Positions 44,391 through 54,537 are shown, numbered from the stretch's first letter. The stretch: 64,000 nucleotides of DNA from Flavobacterium sp. (GCF_024305175.1 NZ_JAMWYY010000005.1:6031-70030), one strand, 5' to 3'. Notes: a model not told the origin generated them from the letters alone. Made by a program: numbers and translations.

Positions 44391-45788
44391 ATGAATTTGA
44401 GCCACGAAGAAGAAGATAACAGTTTATCCTTATCAAAGTTCGAATCGATGTTGAAAACCAACAAAGTGCTGTTTTTTGACTCTGAAGAGTTTGAAGATAT
44501 CATTTTGCATTACCTCGATACCGGAAAAATCAATTTAGCTAAAAAGGCCTTAAAACTCGGCCTGGAACAGCATCCCAGGTCAACAGGCTTAAAATTAGTG
44601 CAGGTAGAACTTTTAGTTTTTGATGACAAGCTCGACCTGGCAGAGCGACTTTTAAATGAGCTTTATGCCATAGAGCCTACCAACGAAGAAATTTACATAC
44701 AAAAAGCCAATATATACAGTAAGCGAGACCAGCATGACAAAGCAGTAGAGCTGCTTAAAACAGCATTAGAATATACTGATGATTATGCCGATGTATATTC
44801 GCTTATAGGTATGGAGTACCTTTTTATGGACAACCTTGAGATGGCCAAAGAAAGCTTTATCAAGTGTCTTGAAGAAGATACCGAAGACCATTCTGCACTG
44901 TATAATGTGGTGTATTGCTTCGATTTCCTTGACCAGAACACCGAAGCTATTGAGTTCTTAAATGGCTTTATAGACCGCAACCCTTACAGCGAAGTGGCAT
45001 GGCACCAGCTTGGCAGGCAGCACTATACTTTAAAGCAGTATGAACCTGCCCTGCGCGCATTTGATTATGCCACCCTGATAGACGATAGCTTTTTAGGGGC
45101 ATTCCTCGAAAAAGCCAAAACACTGGAAAGGCTTAAACGTTATGAAGATGCCATCGAGTGCTACAACATAACTATGGAGCTTGATGACCCTACCTCTTTT
45201 GCATTACTACGTGTAGGCAAATGCCATGAACGTTTAGGCAATCATGAAAAGGCGCTAAAATTCTATTTAAAAACGGTGCATGAAGACCCATTGCTGGATA
45301 AGGCCTGGATAGCCATTACCGATTTTTACATACGCCGCAAGAATTTCCAGAAAGCGCTGTACTATGTTAACAAAGCCATTGGCATAGATAACGAGAACAA
45401 GCTGTACTGGAAACGTTATGCAATTATCAATAAAGCTCTCCATTTTCATGAAGAGGCCGAAGAAGGTTACAGAAAGGCGGTAGAGTTTGGCGATCATCAG
45501 TTAGACACATGGCTTTTTTGGGTAGATACGCTACAGTTTTTAGGTGAAAATGATTCGGCTATCAATACGCTGCTGCAGGCTACAGAATATTTTCCGGAAG
45601 AATATGAGATTGAATACAGGCTTGCAGGACTATACTTTATGAGCAGCCAGAACGACAAAGCCATATTTCATCTTAGCAATGGCTTAAGGCTAAATTACAG
45701 GAATCATGTAATGTTAGAGGAATTTTTCCCTACCATCTGGGATTCTGAGATTGTGCAGGAAGCTATTGCACACCACAGGAAACAGTAA
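44391..45788 (+). CDS. Cytoplasmic tetratricopeptide repeat protein
   Basis: A 465-residue protein with no signal peptide, made of about ten TPR units (for example LGRQHYTLKQYEPALRAFDYA and LRVGKCHERLGNHEKALKFY). It serves as a protein-interaction scaffold. Such a gene commonly stands before aroE in flavobacteria, as far as I recall. The ATG has AAAGGAG placed 2 bases upstream, a notably strong Shine-Dalgarno-like site for this phylum. A TAACTTTA box at 44358 may be its promoter. Confidence 0.85.
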   Translation: MNLSHEEEDNSLSLSKFESMLKTNKVLFFDSEEFEDIILHYLDTGKINLAKKALKLGLEQHPRSTGLKLVQVELLVFDDKLDLAERLLNELYAIEPTNEEIYIQKANIYSKRDQHDKAVELLKTALEYTDDYADVYSLIGMEYLFMDNLEMAKESFIKCLEEDTEDHSALYNVVYCFDFLDQNTEAIEFLNGFIDRNPYSEVAWHQLGRQHYTLKQYEPALRAFDYATLIDDSFLGAFLEKAKTLERLKRYEDAIECYNITMELDDPTSFALLRVGKCHERLGNHEKALKFYLKTVHEDPLLDKAWIAITDFYIRRKNFQKALYYVNKAIGIDNENKLYWKRYAIINKALHFHEEAEEGYRKAVEFGDHQLDTWLFWVDTLQFLGENDSAINTLLQATEYFPEEYEIEYRLAGLYFMSSQNDKAIFHLSNGLRLNYRNHVMLEEFFPTIWDSEIVQEAIAHHRKQ

Positions 45789-45807
45789 TAACTTTTTTAT
45801 CATAATT

Positions 45808-45845
45808 AAATGCCGCCTTTACTAAACAGGGCGGCATTTTTATTT
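45808..45845 (+). terminator. Intrinsic terminator after the TPR gene
   Basis: AAATGCCGCC and GGCGGCATTT form a perfect 10-base-pair stem around an 11-base loop, followed by TTTTTATTTATT. Confidence 0.85.
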
Positions 45846-45883
45846 ATTATCCTTACCTTACAGCCAACTAAAAATTATTTGTA

Positions 45884-46624
45884 ATGAAAGAGGTAAACTA
45901 CGGACTTGTAGGCTCTGATATCAGTTATTCCTTCTCTCCCGGCTATTTTAAAGAAAAATTTAAAAAGGAAGGGCTGAAAAATTACAGGTATAACCTTTAT
46001 GATATACCTGATATTAACCACTTACAGGATATAATTGCTGAAACCAAAAAACTAAGGGGCCTCAATGTGACCATTCCTTATAAGGAAGCCATTATACCTT
46101 TATTAAACTCAACTTCTAAAACAGCAAAAAAAATTGGTGCTGTAAACACGGTTACTGTTTCTAAGAAAGGAAAACTTAAAGGCTTCAATACAGACCATTA
46201 CGGGTTCAGGAAATCATTAAAGCCATTACTTAAAGAGCACCACGAAAAAGCACTTATACTGGGTACCGGCGGGGCATCTAAAGCGGTTGCCTATGCGTTA
46301 CGGAAGCTGGGCATAGAATATGATTTTGTTTCAAGAAACGGAGACGAAGTTATTTACTCATATACCGACCTTGATAAAGAAATCTTTGATGAATACCATA
46401 TCATCATCAACACTACCCCACTGGGTACCTACCCTGATACCGAAGAATGCCCGCCTTTGGACTACAGCCTGTTTACCGATAAACATATTGCTTTCGACCT
46501 GGTGTATAACCCTGAAGTGAGTACCTTCCTTAAAAAAGCGGGAGAGCACGGCGCGGTAACTAAAAACGGGTATGAAATGCTTGTTTACCAGGCAGAAAAA
46601 GCATGGGAAATCTGGAACAAGTAA
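45884..46624 (+). CDS. aroE: Shikimate dehydrogenase
   Basis: A 246-residue enzyme. The substrate domain carries SYSFSPGYFKEKF and the catalytic lysine in LNVTIPYKEAI with the nearby NTDHYGF. The NADP domain has LGTGGASKAVAYAL, and the C-terminus has GYEMLVYQAEKAWEIW. It reduces 3-dehydroshikimate to shikimate in aromatic amino acid synthesis. It is a little shorter than the E. coli form (272) but complete in motifs. Other aro genes are not nearby. Confidence 0.94.
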   Translation: MKEVNYGLVGSDISYSFSPGYFKEKFKKEGLKNYRYNLYDIPDINHLQDIIAETKKLRGLNVTIPYKEAIIPLLNSTSKTAKKIGAVNTVTVSKKGKLKGFNTDHYGFRKSLKPLLKEHHEKALILGTGGASKAVAYALRKLGIEYDFVSRNGDEVIYSYTDLDKEIFDEYHIIINTTPLGTYPDTEECPPLDYSLFTDKHIAFDLVYNPEVSTFLKKAGEHGAVTKNGYEMLVYQAEKAWEIWNK

Positions 46625-46772
46625 CTACCTGAAACTGCTGATGTTGAAGATATTATTGTGATTACATTAAAAAATTGCAGTTTATCTTGGAAATTAATCT
46701 TTTTCTTTGAATTTTAAACTTGCTTTCTTATCTTTCGGCATTAAAGCAGTACAAACCTTAAGCATTTACACA

Positions 46773-48785
46773 ATGTCAGAAGAAAAGAATGATAACCTGC
46801 AATTAGCAGACGGAGGTGCCATAAGCGGCGCGGGAGATACCTTTGAAAATGGTTACATGCCCGATAACAAAGTGGTTGATAACAGCGAATTGCCTGATGA
46901 TCTGGAAGATATAACCAAGATTCATGAAACAGAGGGGCAATTACCTTTTGCACCGGTAGAAGTACTTAGCGGCGGCAAAAAAACTGCTGTGGATGCCATT
47001 GAGGAAAGTAATGCCGAAGAAGGTGAAAATGATTCTGCTGACAAACATGATTTGCCCGAGGTGAATTATGAAACGCTTTCTATGGAACAGTTAACAGACG
47101 AACTTGAAAAGCTAACATCTGCTGAAAAGGTAATGTCGGTTAAGGACCACGTAGAAGAAATACGGAAAGAATTTTATACGAAATACCATGATTTTATAGA
47201 AGAAAAGAAAGAAGAATACAGCCATGATAATGATGGAGATACTTCAGGATTCGACTATAATTTCCCTTTGAAGAACAGGTTCGACCAGATATATAACCAG
47301 TACAGGGACAGGAAAAACAGCCATTTTAAAAAGCTGCAAAATGACCTTAAAAGCAACCTTGATAGCAGGCTTGCCATAATTGATGAGCTAAAGAACCTTG
47401 TTGACAGCGATGAAACCATGAAAGATGCCTTAAAGCATGTTAATGAGCTTCGTGAGCGCTGGAAAAATGCAGGCCCTATACCACGTGATAAGTACAATCA
47501 CGTATGGAATAACTTCCACTTTCACATGGAAAGGTTTTACGACCACCTGCACCTTGACAGGGAAACCCGCGATATGGACTTTAAGCACAATCTTGAGCAG
47601 AAGCAAAAAATTATAGCACGTGCCGAAGAGTTGCTACAGGAAGAGGACATTGTAAAAGCATTCAGGGAGCTGCAATCGCTCCATAAAATGTGGAAGGAAG
47701 AAATAGGTCCTGTTTCACGCGAGCACCGTGAGGAAATATGGAACCGTTTCAGTGAGCTTACTAAGCAGCTGCATGACAAACGTGAAGCCTTTAACTCGCA
47801 GATAAAAGAGAGAGAGCAGGAAAACCTGCGTAAAAAACAGGAAATAACGGCAATGATAAATGAAATTGCCGCTGAAACTGTAAGCAGCCACAACGGCTGG
47901 CAAGGCCAGATACGCAAGGTAGAAACGCTTCGCAATGAATTTTTTAATGCTGGCAAAGTACCCCTTGAGGTAAATGAAGATACCTGGGCAGCATTTAAAG
48001 CTGCCGTCAGGAACTTTAACAGCTCTAAAAACTCATTCTATAAAGAAATTAAAAAGGAGCAACAGGATAACCTTACCAAGAAACAGGAACTGGTAGAAAA
48101 GGCGCGATCACTTAAAGACAGCGAAGATTATGCTGCCACAACACCTGTAATGAAACAGATACAGGAAGACTGGAAGAAAGTTGGGCATGTGCCGCGTAAA
48201 TATTCTGATGAACTCTGGAAGGAGTTTAAAGCGGCATGTAATCATTACTTTGACAAGATGCACGCACACCGCAACGAAGCCAATAAAGAAGAGGTGGATG
48301 CATTTGAAAAGAAAAAAGATTACCTTGACACCTTAAAGGATTTTGAACTTACAGGAGAACATAAAACCGACCTTGACGCCATTAAAAAGCACATTGAGAA
48401 CTGGAAGGCTATAGGCCGTGTACCTCAGAATAAGAGACATATAGAAGGTAAATTCAATAAGATACTGGATGCATTATTTGATAAACTGAGCCTGTCTAAA
48501 AAAGATGCTGAAATGGTTAAATTCAGCAACAGGCTGGAACAGCTTGCCGACAGCGATGACAGCCGCAGGCTTGAAAATGAGCAGATATTTATAATGCGTA
48601 AAATTGATGAAGTGCAGAGCGAGATATTACAGCTTGAAAACAACATTCAGTTTATATCTAACGCAAAAGCCGATAATCCTTTTGTAAAAGAAGTAATGAA
48701 GAGTATAGACCGCCATAAAGAAGAACTGAATACCTGGAAAGAAAAGCTTAAGCAGATAAGGACTATTAACCAGGGAAATGAATAA
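46773..48785 (+). CDS. DUF349 repeat protein
   Basis: The 670-residue protein has an acidic disordered leader (about 1-110), followed by about five DUF349 units. These are helical, charged and rich in Trp-Lys (for example LRERWKNAGPIPRDKYN, QEDWKKVGHVPRKYSDELW, ENWKAIGRVPQNKR). No enzyme motif is seen. DUF349 proteins are widespread in Bacteroidetes with no agreed function; a nucleic-acid or ribosome contact has been suggested only from their charge. I start at ATG 46773; the track's earlier TTG adds 22 unlike residues. Confidence 0.88.
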   Translation: MSEEKNDNLQLADGGAISGAGDTFENGYMPDNKVVDNSELPDDLEDITKIHETEGQLPFAPVEVLSGGKKTAVDAIEESNAEEGENDSADKHDLPEVNYETLSMEQLTDELEKLTSAEKVMSVKDHVEEIRKEFYTKYHDFIEEKKEEYSHDNDGDTSGFDYNFPLKNRFDQIYNQYRDRKNSHFKKLQNDLKSNLDSRLAIIDELKNLVDSDETMKDALKHVNELRERWKNAGPIPRDKYNHVWNNFHFHMERFYDHLHLDRETRDMDFKHNLEQKQKIIARAEELLQEEDIVKAFRELQSLHKMWKEEIGPVSREHREEIWNRFSELTKQLHDKREAFNSQIKEREQENLRKKQEITAMINEIAAETVSSHNGWQGQIRKVETLRNEFFNAGKVPLEVNEDTWAAFKAAVRNFNSSKNSFYKEIKKEQQDNLTKKQELVEKARSLKDSEDYAATTPVMKQIQEDWKKVGHVPRKYSDELWKEFKAACNHYFDKMHAHRNEANKEEVDAFEKKKDYLDTLKDFELTGEHKTDLDAIKKHIENWKAIGRVPQNKRHIEGKFNKILDALFDKLSLSKKDAEMVKFSNRLEQLADSDDSRRLENEQIFIMRKIDEVQSEILQLENNIQFISNAKADNPFVKEVMKSIDRHKEELNTWKEKLKQIRTINQGNE

Positions 48786-48805
48786 TTACTTTTACACCAA
48801 CTAAA

Positions 48806-49516
48806 ATGCAGGCATTATTATTAATTGCGGGAGTACTCATCATTGTATATAACCTGTTCGTAAACATTTCCAATCTCAGTACACTGGCTTCGGAGGCTTT
48901 GCGCCTAAATACCGTTAACGGGTACTGGGATGCTTATTTTAAAAGCTGTGTGAGCGCCCGTGCAATTATTTCGAGCATTATCGGGATGATATTTGCATTT
49001 TTGCTGTACCTGGCACTTACCGTGATTATTGCTTTCAGGGGCGAAGCGGTTAAAAAAGAAATTGCTTTAGCAAAAAGCACCGGTTACAAGTTTTATTATG
49101 AAAATATACCTTCGCTTTCAGAGCAAAAAAAGAATTTTCAAAGCAACGTAAATATTTGCGGCATAGCAGAAACAGATATAATTGCTACTGGTATTGTAAG
49201 GCTGGACCTTGCACAAATAATGGCACACATACAAAAAGAGTGTGAGGCAAAAAACATGACGCTGCGTTATGAAGTAATGCAGGAGATACAATTGGGTAAC
49301 GATACTGCCACACTGCCTTTTCTATTTACAATAAACAATGTGGATTACCCGCTGTATGTTATTTATACTGAAGAACACAAAAAACAGTTCAGCGCAGTTA
49401 GTGAAAAACTGAAAGCTGCTGGCATTAATGATGTGCTGTACTATTCACTTTTACCAATAGAAGAACCCGAGGTTATTGTAACTGATACTGTAGAAATAAC
49501 CCCCGGACTGGTTTAA
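48806..49516 (+). CDS. Membrane-anchored protein with soluble C-terminal domain
   Basis: A 236-residue protein with two membrane helices (about 2-20 and 52-74) and a cytoplasmic C-terminal domain of 150 residues that includes DIIATGIVRLDLAQIMAHI. The family is not recognised. It starts 20 bases after the DUF349 gene and is probably co-transcribed with it. Its stop overlaps the convergent mazG stop by 4 bases. Confidence 0.65.
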   Translation: MQALLLIAGVLIIVYNLFVNISNLSTLASEALRLNTVNGYWDAYFKSCVSARAIISSIIGMIFAFLLYLALTVIIAFRGEAVKKEIALAKSTGYKFYYENIPSLSEQKKNFQSNVNICGIAETDIIATGIVRLDLAQIMAHIQKECEAKNMTLRYEVMQEIQLGNDTATLPFLFTINNVDYPLYVIYTEEHKKQFSAVSEKLKAAGINDVLYYSLLPIEEPEVIVTDTVEITPGLV

Positions 49517-50286
49517 AGCTTTTTAGCTTCATTCCAAAAAACATCCATTTCGGCAAGTGTCATGTCTGCAAGTGGCTTGCCCAGTTCGGCAGCCTTGCCT
49601 TCAAGGTACTGAAAGCGCTTTATAAACTTCTTATTAGTCCTTTCCAGTGCGTCTTCGGGGTTAATATTAAGAAAACGGGCATAGTTTATCATCGAGAATA
49701 AAACATCGCCAAATTCTGCCTCAATCTTTTCTGTGTTACCGCCCTTAACCTCATCCTGAAACTCGGAAAGTTCTTCCTGTACCTTATCCCAAACCTGGTG
49801 CGGCTCATCCCAATCAAAGCCCACGCCTTTAGCCTTATCCTGTATGCGGCTTGCTTTAACAAGTGCCGGCAGACTCTTGGGCACGCCTTCCAGTACCGAT
49901 TTTTTTCCTTCTTTCAACTTTAGTTTTTCCCAGTTTTGCTTTACCTGCTCTTCATTCTCCACCTTAACATCACCATATATGTGCGGGTGGCGGTGTATCA
50001 GCTTATCACAAATAGTGTTAGCAACATCTGCAATATCAAAATCGCCCGTTTCACTGCCAATTTTTGAATAGAAAACAATGTGTAATAATATATCGCCAAG
50101 CTCCTTTTTAATTTCCTGCAGGTCGTTATCCAGTATGGCATCGCCCAATTCATATGTTTCCTCAATGGTAAGGTGCCTCAGGCTTTCCATTGTCTGCTTC
50201 ATATCCCATGGGCATTTTGCCCTCAGGTCATCCATAATATCCAACAGTCTGCTAAAAGCCTGTAATTGTTCCTGGCGTGTATTCAT
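49513..50286 (-). CDS. mazG: Nucleoside triphosphate pyrophosphohydrolase MazG
   Basis: A 257-residue two-domain MazG. The N-terminal half has CPWDMKQTMESLRHLTIEETYEL and GDILLHIVFYSKI, giving the E-x2-E-x12-E-x2-D metal site. The second half repeats EFGDVLFSMINYARF. It hydrolyses NTPs to NMP and pyrophosphate and cleans the nucleotide pool. In E. coli it also affects ppGpp levels. It is the last gene of the minus-strand group DUF5606, def. A terminator stands between DUF5606 and mazG. Confidence 0.93.
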   Translation of the reverse strand: MNTRQEQLQAFSRLLDIMDDLRAKCPWDMKQTMESLRHLTIEETYELGDAILDNDLQEIKKELGDILLHIVFYSKIGSETGDFDIADVANTICDKLIHRHPHIYGDVKVENEEQVKQNWEKLKLKEGKKSVLEGVPKSLPALVKASRIQDKAKGVGFDWDEPHQVWDKVQEELSEFQDEVKGGNTEKIEAEFGDVLFSMINYARFLNINPEDALERTNKKFIKRFQYLEGKAAELGKPLADMTLAEMDVFWNEAKKL

Positions 50287-50308
50287 AAAATGGCATTTTT
50301 TGTAAAAA

Positions 50309-50346
50309 TAAAAAATCCTGCCGCTTTAAAGCAGTGGCAGGATAAT
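50309..50346 (-). terminator. Terminator between DUF5606 and mazG
   Basis: On the minus strand ATCCTGCC and GGCAGGAT form the stem, with an inner GCTTTAAAGC, followed by TTTTTTATTTTT. Confidence 0.8.
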
Positions 50347-50367
50347 TATTATTAGTAAGATAATAAA

Positions 50368-50814
50368 TTACTTTTCTGTTTTAGCCTCTTCTTCTGCCGG
50401 GGCTTCAGCTTCCTCAGTACTGATTTCTTCATCTTTGCTTACAAGCCCTTTAGCCTGGAGCATGTTATACCAGTTCAGTATCTTCTTTATGTCAGATGCA
50501 TATACCCTGTTTTCATCAAATTCAGGAAGCACCTCACGAAAATATGCCTCAAGTGTGGCATTATCTTCTTTATGCGAAATGGCTGCCCCATTATCTTCTT
50601 TTTCGGCTATGGCTTTAAATACCTCAGCAAGGCGTACTTCACCATCATAGGTATAAACCGATATTTCGGACAGCAGGCTGACGTTGCTTCTCAAACCTAC
50701 AGTTATCTTTTTGCCATCTGTAAGCGATTCTGCCACAAAACCTGTCCTGGTTTGTAATTTAAGTGCATATAATCCCGGCTTTCCGGAAATGGCTAATATT
50801 TTTTCTATACTCAT
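50368..50814 (-). CDS. DUF5606 domain protein
   Basis: A 148-residue protein that begins MSIEKILAISGKPGLYALKL, with a Sm-like beta barrel in the first 65 residues and a helical middle (EAYFREVLPEFDENRVYASDIKKIL). It ends in an acidic Glu/Ala tail. DUF5606 is, as I recall, restricted to Bacteroidetes and found beside def and mazG. Function is unknown; the fold suggests nucleic-acid or ribosome binding. I use ATG 50814 because the nine residues before it do not match the family start. Confidence 0.87.
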   Translation of the reverse strand: MSIEKILAISGKPGLYALKLQTRTGFVAESLTDGKKITVGLRSNVSLLSEISVYTYDGEVRLAEVFKAIAEKEDNGAAISHKEDNATLEAYFREVLPEFDENRVYASDIKKILNWYNMLQAKGLVSKDEEISTEEAEAPAEEEAKTEK

Positions 50815-50871
50815 TCCTGTATTTTTTTTAAAGGGACACAAATATCACATCTTTGGCCTAAAAAACAAAAA

Positions 50872-51459
50872 TTATCTGCCTTTTTTGGCAACAAATTTCA
50901 TCTTGTAGTCCGGCCTTGTCTTCCCTTCAATTATGTTTTGAAGTTTCTTTTGTATCAGGCGCTTTTTAAGCGGCGATATTTTATCAGTAAACAATACACC
51001 CTCAATATGGTCATACTCATGCTGTATAACCCTCGCAATTATACCGTCATGCACTTCTGTGTGCTTATTAAAATCTTCATCAAAGTATTCTATGGTAATT
51101 GTTTCTTTGCGGTAAACATCTTCGCGCACTTCGGGTATGCTAAGGCAGCCTTCATTAAAGCCCCACTCCTCGCCTTCCTCTTTCGTGATAACCGGATTTA
51201 TAAAGGTCCTCTTAAACTTACTCAGTTTTTCCTGCTCTTCCTTGCTTAGGTCTTCATCTTCACTAAAAGGCTGAGTATCTACTATAAACAACCTGATGGC
51301 CAAGCCTACCTGTGGCGCTGCAAGCCCAACCCCATAAGCATTATACATAGTTTCATACATATCGGCAATTACCTTTTTAAGGTCAGGATAGTCCTTGCTT
51401 ATCTCCTCCCCTTTTTTGCGTAGTACCGGGTCGCCATATCCTACAATAGGTAAAATCAT
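50872..51459 (-). CDS. def: Peptide deformylase
   Basis: A 195-residue metallo-enzyme that removes the N-formyl group from new proteins. Motif 1 is GVGLAAPQVG (43-52), motif 2 is EGCLSIP with ligand C105, and motif 3 is QHEYDH with ligands H147 and H151 and catalytic E148. Normal family length. Begins with ATG. The upstream promoter box lies at 51516. It is transcribed towards DUF5606, 57 bases away. Confidence 0.96.
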   Translation of the reverse strand: MILPIVGYGDPVLRKKGEEISKDYPDLKKVIADMYETMYNAYGVGLAAPQVGLAIRLFIVDTQPFSEDEDLSKEEQEKLSKFKRTFINPVITKEEGEEWGFNEGCLSIPEVREDVYRKETITIEYFDEDFNKHTEVHDGIIARVIQHEYDHIEGVLFTDKISPLKKRLIQKKLQNIIEGKTRPDYKMKFVAKKGR

Positions 51460-51515
51460 TTCTCAGGGTTTTACTAAAGGCATCATTACCGCCTTATTTC
51501 ATTAATATCGTGCCG

Positions 51516-51523
51516 CAAAAGTA
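51516..51523 (-). promoter_or_regulatory. Candidate -7 box of def
   Basis: TACTTTTG on the minus strand is a perfect TAnnTTTG, 56 bases before the ATG. The -33 side is weak. Confidence 0.4.
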
Positions 51524-51620
51524 GTAAATAAAAAATTAACCGCTTTGTGCAGCAGCTTTGGCAAATGCTAAATTTTTGTGAGAAAAACCCCTGCCGGGAC
51601 TTAATGCCTTTACCATTGCT

Positions 51621-51628
51621 TACCTTTG
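51621..51628 (+). promoter_or_regulatory. Candidate -7 box of the FUSC gene
   Basis: TACCTTTG is a perfect TAnnTTTG, 13 bases before the ATG at 51642. The -33 side is weak. Confidence 0.45.
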
Positions 51629-51641
51629 CGGAAGATTAAAA

Positions 51642-53864
51642 ATGGTAATGATACAGCGAATAAAGCAGTTTGCCGACAGCACTAATTTTACAAAAGCCGT
51701 AGTTGTTACGGTTGCTGCGGTAGTACCCGTACTTATACTGGCGCATTTCGGCTTTTTTGAAACCGGGTTTGCTATTGCTATTGGCGCTGTGCTTACTTAT
51801 CCTGCCGATATACAAAGTAACCTTAGCCACCGCATTAAAGGGTTGCTATCTGCTACTGCTATAATAACACTCTGCACGCTAACAGTAAACCTGTTGCATG
51901 ATTTGCCACTGCTTTTTTACCCGGTTGTGCTGCTGCTTGTTTTTTTCCTGAGCATGATATCGGTTTACGGACAAAGGGCTACCATGGTTTCCTTTTCGGG
52001 GCTTTTGGCTATTGCACTTGCTACAGGCCATATCCACAAAGGTTTTGAAATATGGGAATATTGCGGGCTAATAGTAAGTGGCGGATTATTCTATACGATA
52101 ATATCGGTAATATTCAATTATTTTAGCCCCCACCGCTATACCGAATTACAGGTTGCCGAATGCCTTAAACTTACCGGGAGGTATATGAAACAGCGCGGGC
52201 ATTTATGGAAGCCTGATGCCGACAGGGAAAAAATTATAGAAAAGCAGCTTTTCATTCAGGTTGAACTGAACACCATACACCAAAACCTGCGCGAAATGCT
52301 GCTTCGCACCCGCAGTAATGCCGGGAACTCTAACCGCAGCAGAAAGATGCTGCTTGTTTTTATTTCCCTTATGGAGGTGCTGGAGCTGGCGCTGTCCAAC
52401 TCGTTTGACCATGACAAGATACAAGGCAAGTTCAGTAATTACCCCAAAGTGCTTACCACCTACCAGAACCTGGCTTATAACTTAGCGGCAGCACTGAAAA
52501 ATATTTCAAAAAGCCTGGAGAATAAAAAGAAATATGTATCGGCACACCATCTTCTGGAAGATTTGGAATATTTTGAGAGAGCTATTGCCGAATATGAGCA
52601 TGAAGTTGGGTATGAAGCCGCAGCAGAGGGTGTTATAATGCTTACCAACATGCTGCACTATGCCGAAAAGCAAATAGAAAAAATCAAGGTTATAGAGCGG
52701 GCTCTTACCCTAAACGTCAATTTTAAAGATATGCAGGGCCGCGATAAGGATCTGGAGAAGTTTCTTGCACCCGAATATTATCCACTGCACACACTAAAAG
52801 AAAACCTGAGCTTTTCTTCAACTATCTTCAGGCTGTCATTACGGCTTACCATAACAATTGCTCTTGGCTTTATTATTGGTGCGTTATTACCACTGCAAAA
52901 TGTGTATTGGATATTACTTACAGTTATTGTTATTATGCGCCCCGGTTACGGGCTTACCAAGCAGCGCTCTTACCAGCGTATTATTGGTACCGTTCTGGGT
53001 TGCATTATTGCTTTCGGGATATTGTATTTGGTGAGCCACCCCGCAATAATTGCCACACTTGCCATTGTATGCATGCTGATGGGCTTTACATTTACCGCCA
53101 TTAACTACCGCATAGGGGCAACCTTTGTTACCATTTATGTAGTTTTTGTATACAGCATGTTAAACCCCGACATAAACCATGTTATACAATACCGCATTTT
53201 AGATACTGCCGTGGGGGCATTACTTGCCTTTGGCGCCAACTATTTTTTTTGGCCTGCATGGGAGTTTATACAACTGCCTGTATATATTAAAAAGGCGGTA
53301 TCTGCCAACAGGGATTACCTCGCAGAAATAGCTGATTTATATAATAAAAAAGGGAGCGTGCCAACGTCCTACAGGGTGGCGCGCAAAAACGCATTTATAG
53401 AAGTGGGTAACCTGACTGCTTCTTACCAGCGTATGACACAGGAACCAAAATCGAAACAAAGGCAACAGGCACAGGCTTACAAGCTTGCATTGCTTAACCA
53501 CACGTTATTATCGTCACTTGCTTCGTTAGGGGCATATATACAGTCGCACCACACCAGTAAGGCTTCAGAGGCTTTTAATGTGGTGGTACAGGCTGTAACG
53601 CGTAACCTTAACAATGCCATTGCCATGCTTGCACACGAAGATACCATACAAGCCCCTGTAGAGCAAAAAGAAGAACTCGCGGCCCGCTTTACCGAATTAA
53701 AAAACATAAGGGCACGCGAGCTGCACGAACGTTACAGCAATGACGAAGAAACCCTTAAGTTGAAACTACAGGAAGCCCAGCTAATAATAGAACAATTGGT
53801 GTGGCTAACCAATATTTCGGAAAAGATTGTAAAAGCAGCAAGGCAGTTGGAGGGTGTAAAGTAG
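51642..53864 (+). CDS. FUSC-family (YccS/AaeB-like) inner-membrane transporter
   Basis: A 740-residue protein with two sets of membrane helices (about 20-180 and 400-545). They are separated by a cytoplasmic helical domain (200-380), and a C-terminal cytoplasmic part follows. The second set has RPGYGLTKQRSYQRIIGTVLGC, the FUSC signature. Family members include AaeB, an aromatic acid efflux pump, and YccS. The substrate here is unknown. Its stop abuts the stop of the convergent next gene. The gene lies in the stretch that separates def from ruvX. Confidence 0.9.
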   Translation: MVMIQRIKQFADSTNFTKAVVVTVAAVVPVLILAHFGFFETGFAIAIGAVLTYPADIQSNLSHRIKGLLSATAIITLCTLTVNLLHDLPLLFYPVVLLLVFFLSMISVYGQRATMVSFSGLLAIALATGHIHKGFEIWEYCGLIVSGGLFYTIISVIFNYFSPHRYTELQVAECLKLTGRYMKQRGHLWKPDADREKIIEKQLFIQVELNTIHQNLREMLLRTRSNAGNSNRSRKMLLVFISLMEVLELALSNSFDHDKIQGKFSNYPKVLTTYQNLAYNLAAALKNISKSLENKKKYVSAHHLLEDLEYFERAIAEYEHEVGYEAAAEGVIMLTNMLHYAEKQIEKIKVIERALTLNVNFKDMQGRDKDLEKFLAPEYYPLHTLKENLSFSSTIFRLSLRLTITIALGFIIGALLPLQNVYWILLTVIVIMRPGYGLTKQRSYQRIIGTVLGCIIAFGILYLVSHPAIIATLAIVCMLMGFTFTAINYRIGATFVTIYVVFVYSMLNPDINHVIQYRILDTAVGALLAFGANYFFWPAWEFIQLPVYIKKAVSANRDYLAEIADLYNKKGSVPTSYRVARKNAFIEVGNLTASYQRMTQEPKSKQRQQAQAYKLALLNHTLLSSLASLGAYIQSHHTSKASEAFNVVVQAVTRNLNNAIAMLAHEDTIQAPVEQKEELAARFTELKNIRARELHERYSNDEETLKLKLQEAQLIIEQLVWLTNISEKIVKAARQLEGVK

Positions 53865-54497
53865 TTAGTAATCAAATCTTTTTGCCGGGCTGTAACCATG
53901 CCTTTTCATAATTGCAGTGAATTCATGCGCTTCACTTTGAGTCATTATTCCGTTTTTAAAGGCAAGCCTGCAAAAGGTATATTCTATTTCAGTTAAATTC
54001 CCTTTTCTGTTTTCTTCTTTAATTAACGGATAAAAAATTTTCTTCCAGTCATCTGAAGCTTTTTGAATAATAAAAGTGGCGCGAAAGGGATTAATCTTTA
54101 CGTATTTATCCAGTTTGGTTGTTGTAGGATAGCCATAGCGCTTTATTATTGTATGTAGGTTAAGTGCATTTCTGTTATAGACCCTTACTATAAAATCTGC
54201 TGCTGTAGGAGGTACTTCATTAAGCTGATAATCAAGATAAGAAGATATATTGGTAGATGGATACGGATTTGGGGCTACTATTGAGTCATTATAGTATGAA
54301 TAAAAGGGTATTTCTAAATCACCCCCTCCCCTTCTTATATGTCCTTCAAGCTTCATCGTAACGTCATTAAGATAATCCATAAACTTAAGGCGCTCTATAA
54401 GCTGTTCATGGTCTCTTTCAAGTAAAATATCTTTACTACTTTGCGGGAATAGGTTTAATGCGAACAGCATACAATGAATCAGAAGCAATTTTTTCAT
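53865..54497 (-). CDS. Secreted protein resembling DUF6624
   Basis: The 210 residues begin with a signal peptide (LLLIHCMLFALNLFPQ/S). The segment KRYGYPTTTKLDKYV, followed by FIIQKASDDWKKIFYPLIK, recalls the DUF6624 pattern (YGWP, then a run ending in a QHAD-like element), but with QKAS in place of QHAD. No catalytic activity is known. The first gene of the AT-rich accessory patch; the MITE-like repeat lies upstream of its start. It may be surface or periplasmic. Confidence 0.55.
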   Translation of the reverse strand: MKKLLLIHCMLFALNLFPQSSKDILLERDHEQLIERLKFMDYLNDVTMKLEGHIRRGGGDLEIPFYSYYNDSIVAPNPYPSTNISSYLDYQLNEVPPTAADFIVRVYNRNALNLHTIIKRYGYPTTTKLDKYVKINPFRATFIIQKASDDWKKIFYPLIKEENRKGNLTEIEYTFCRLAFKNGIMTQSEAHEFTAIMKRHGYSPAKRFDY

Positions 54498-54537
54498 GAT
54501 TTAAAAATTGGTGAAGTAAATTGTAATAATATTAAAG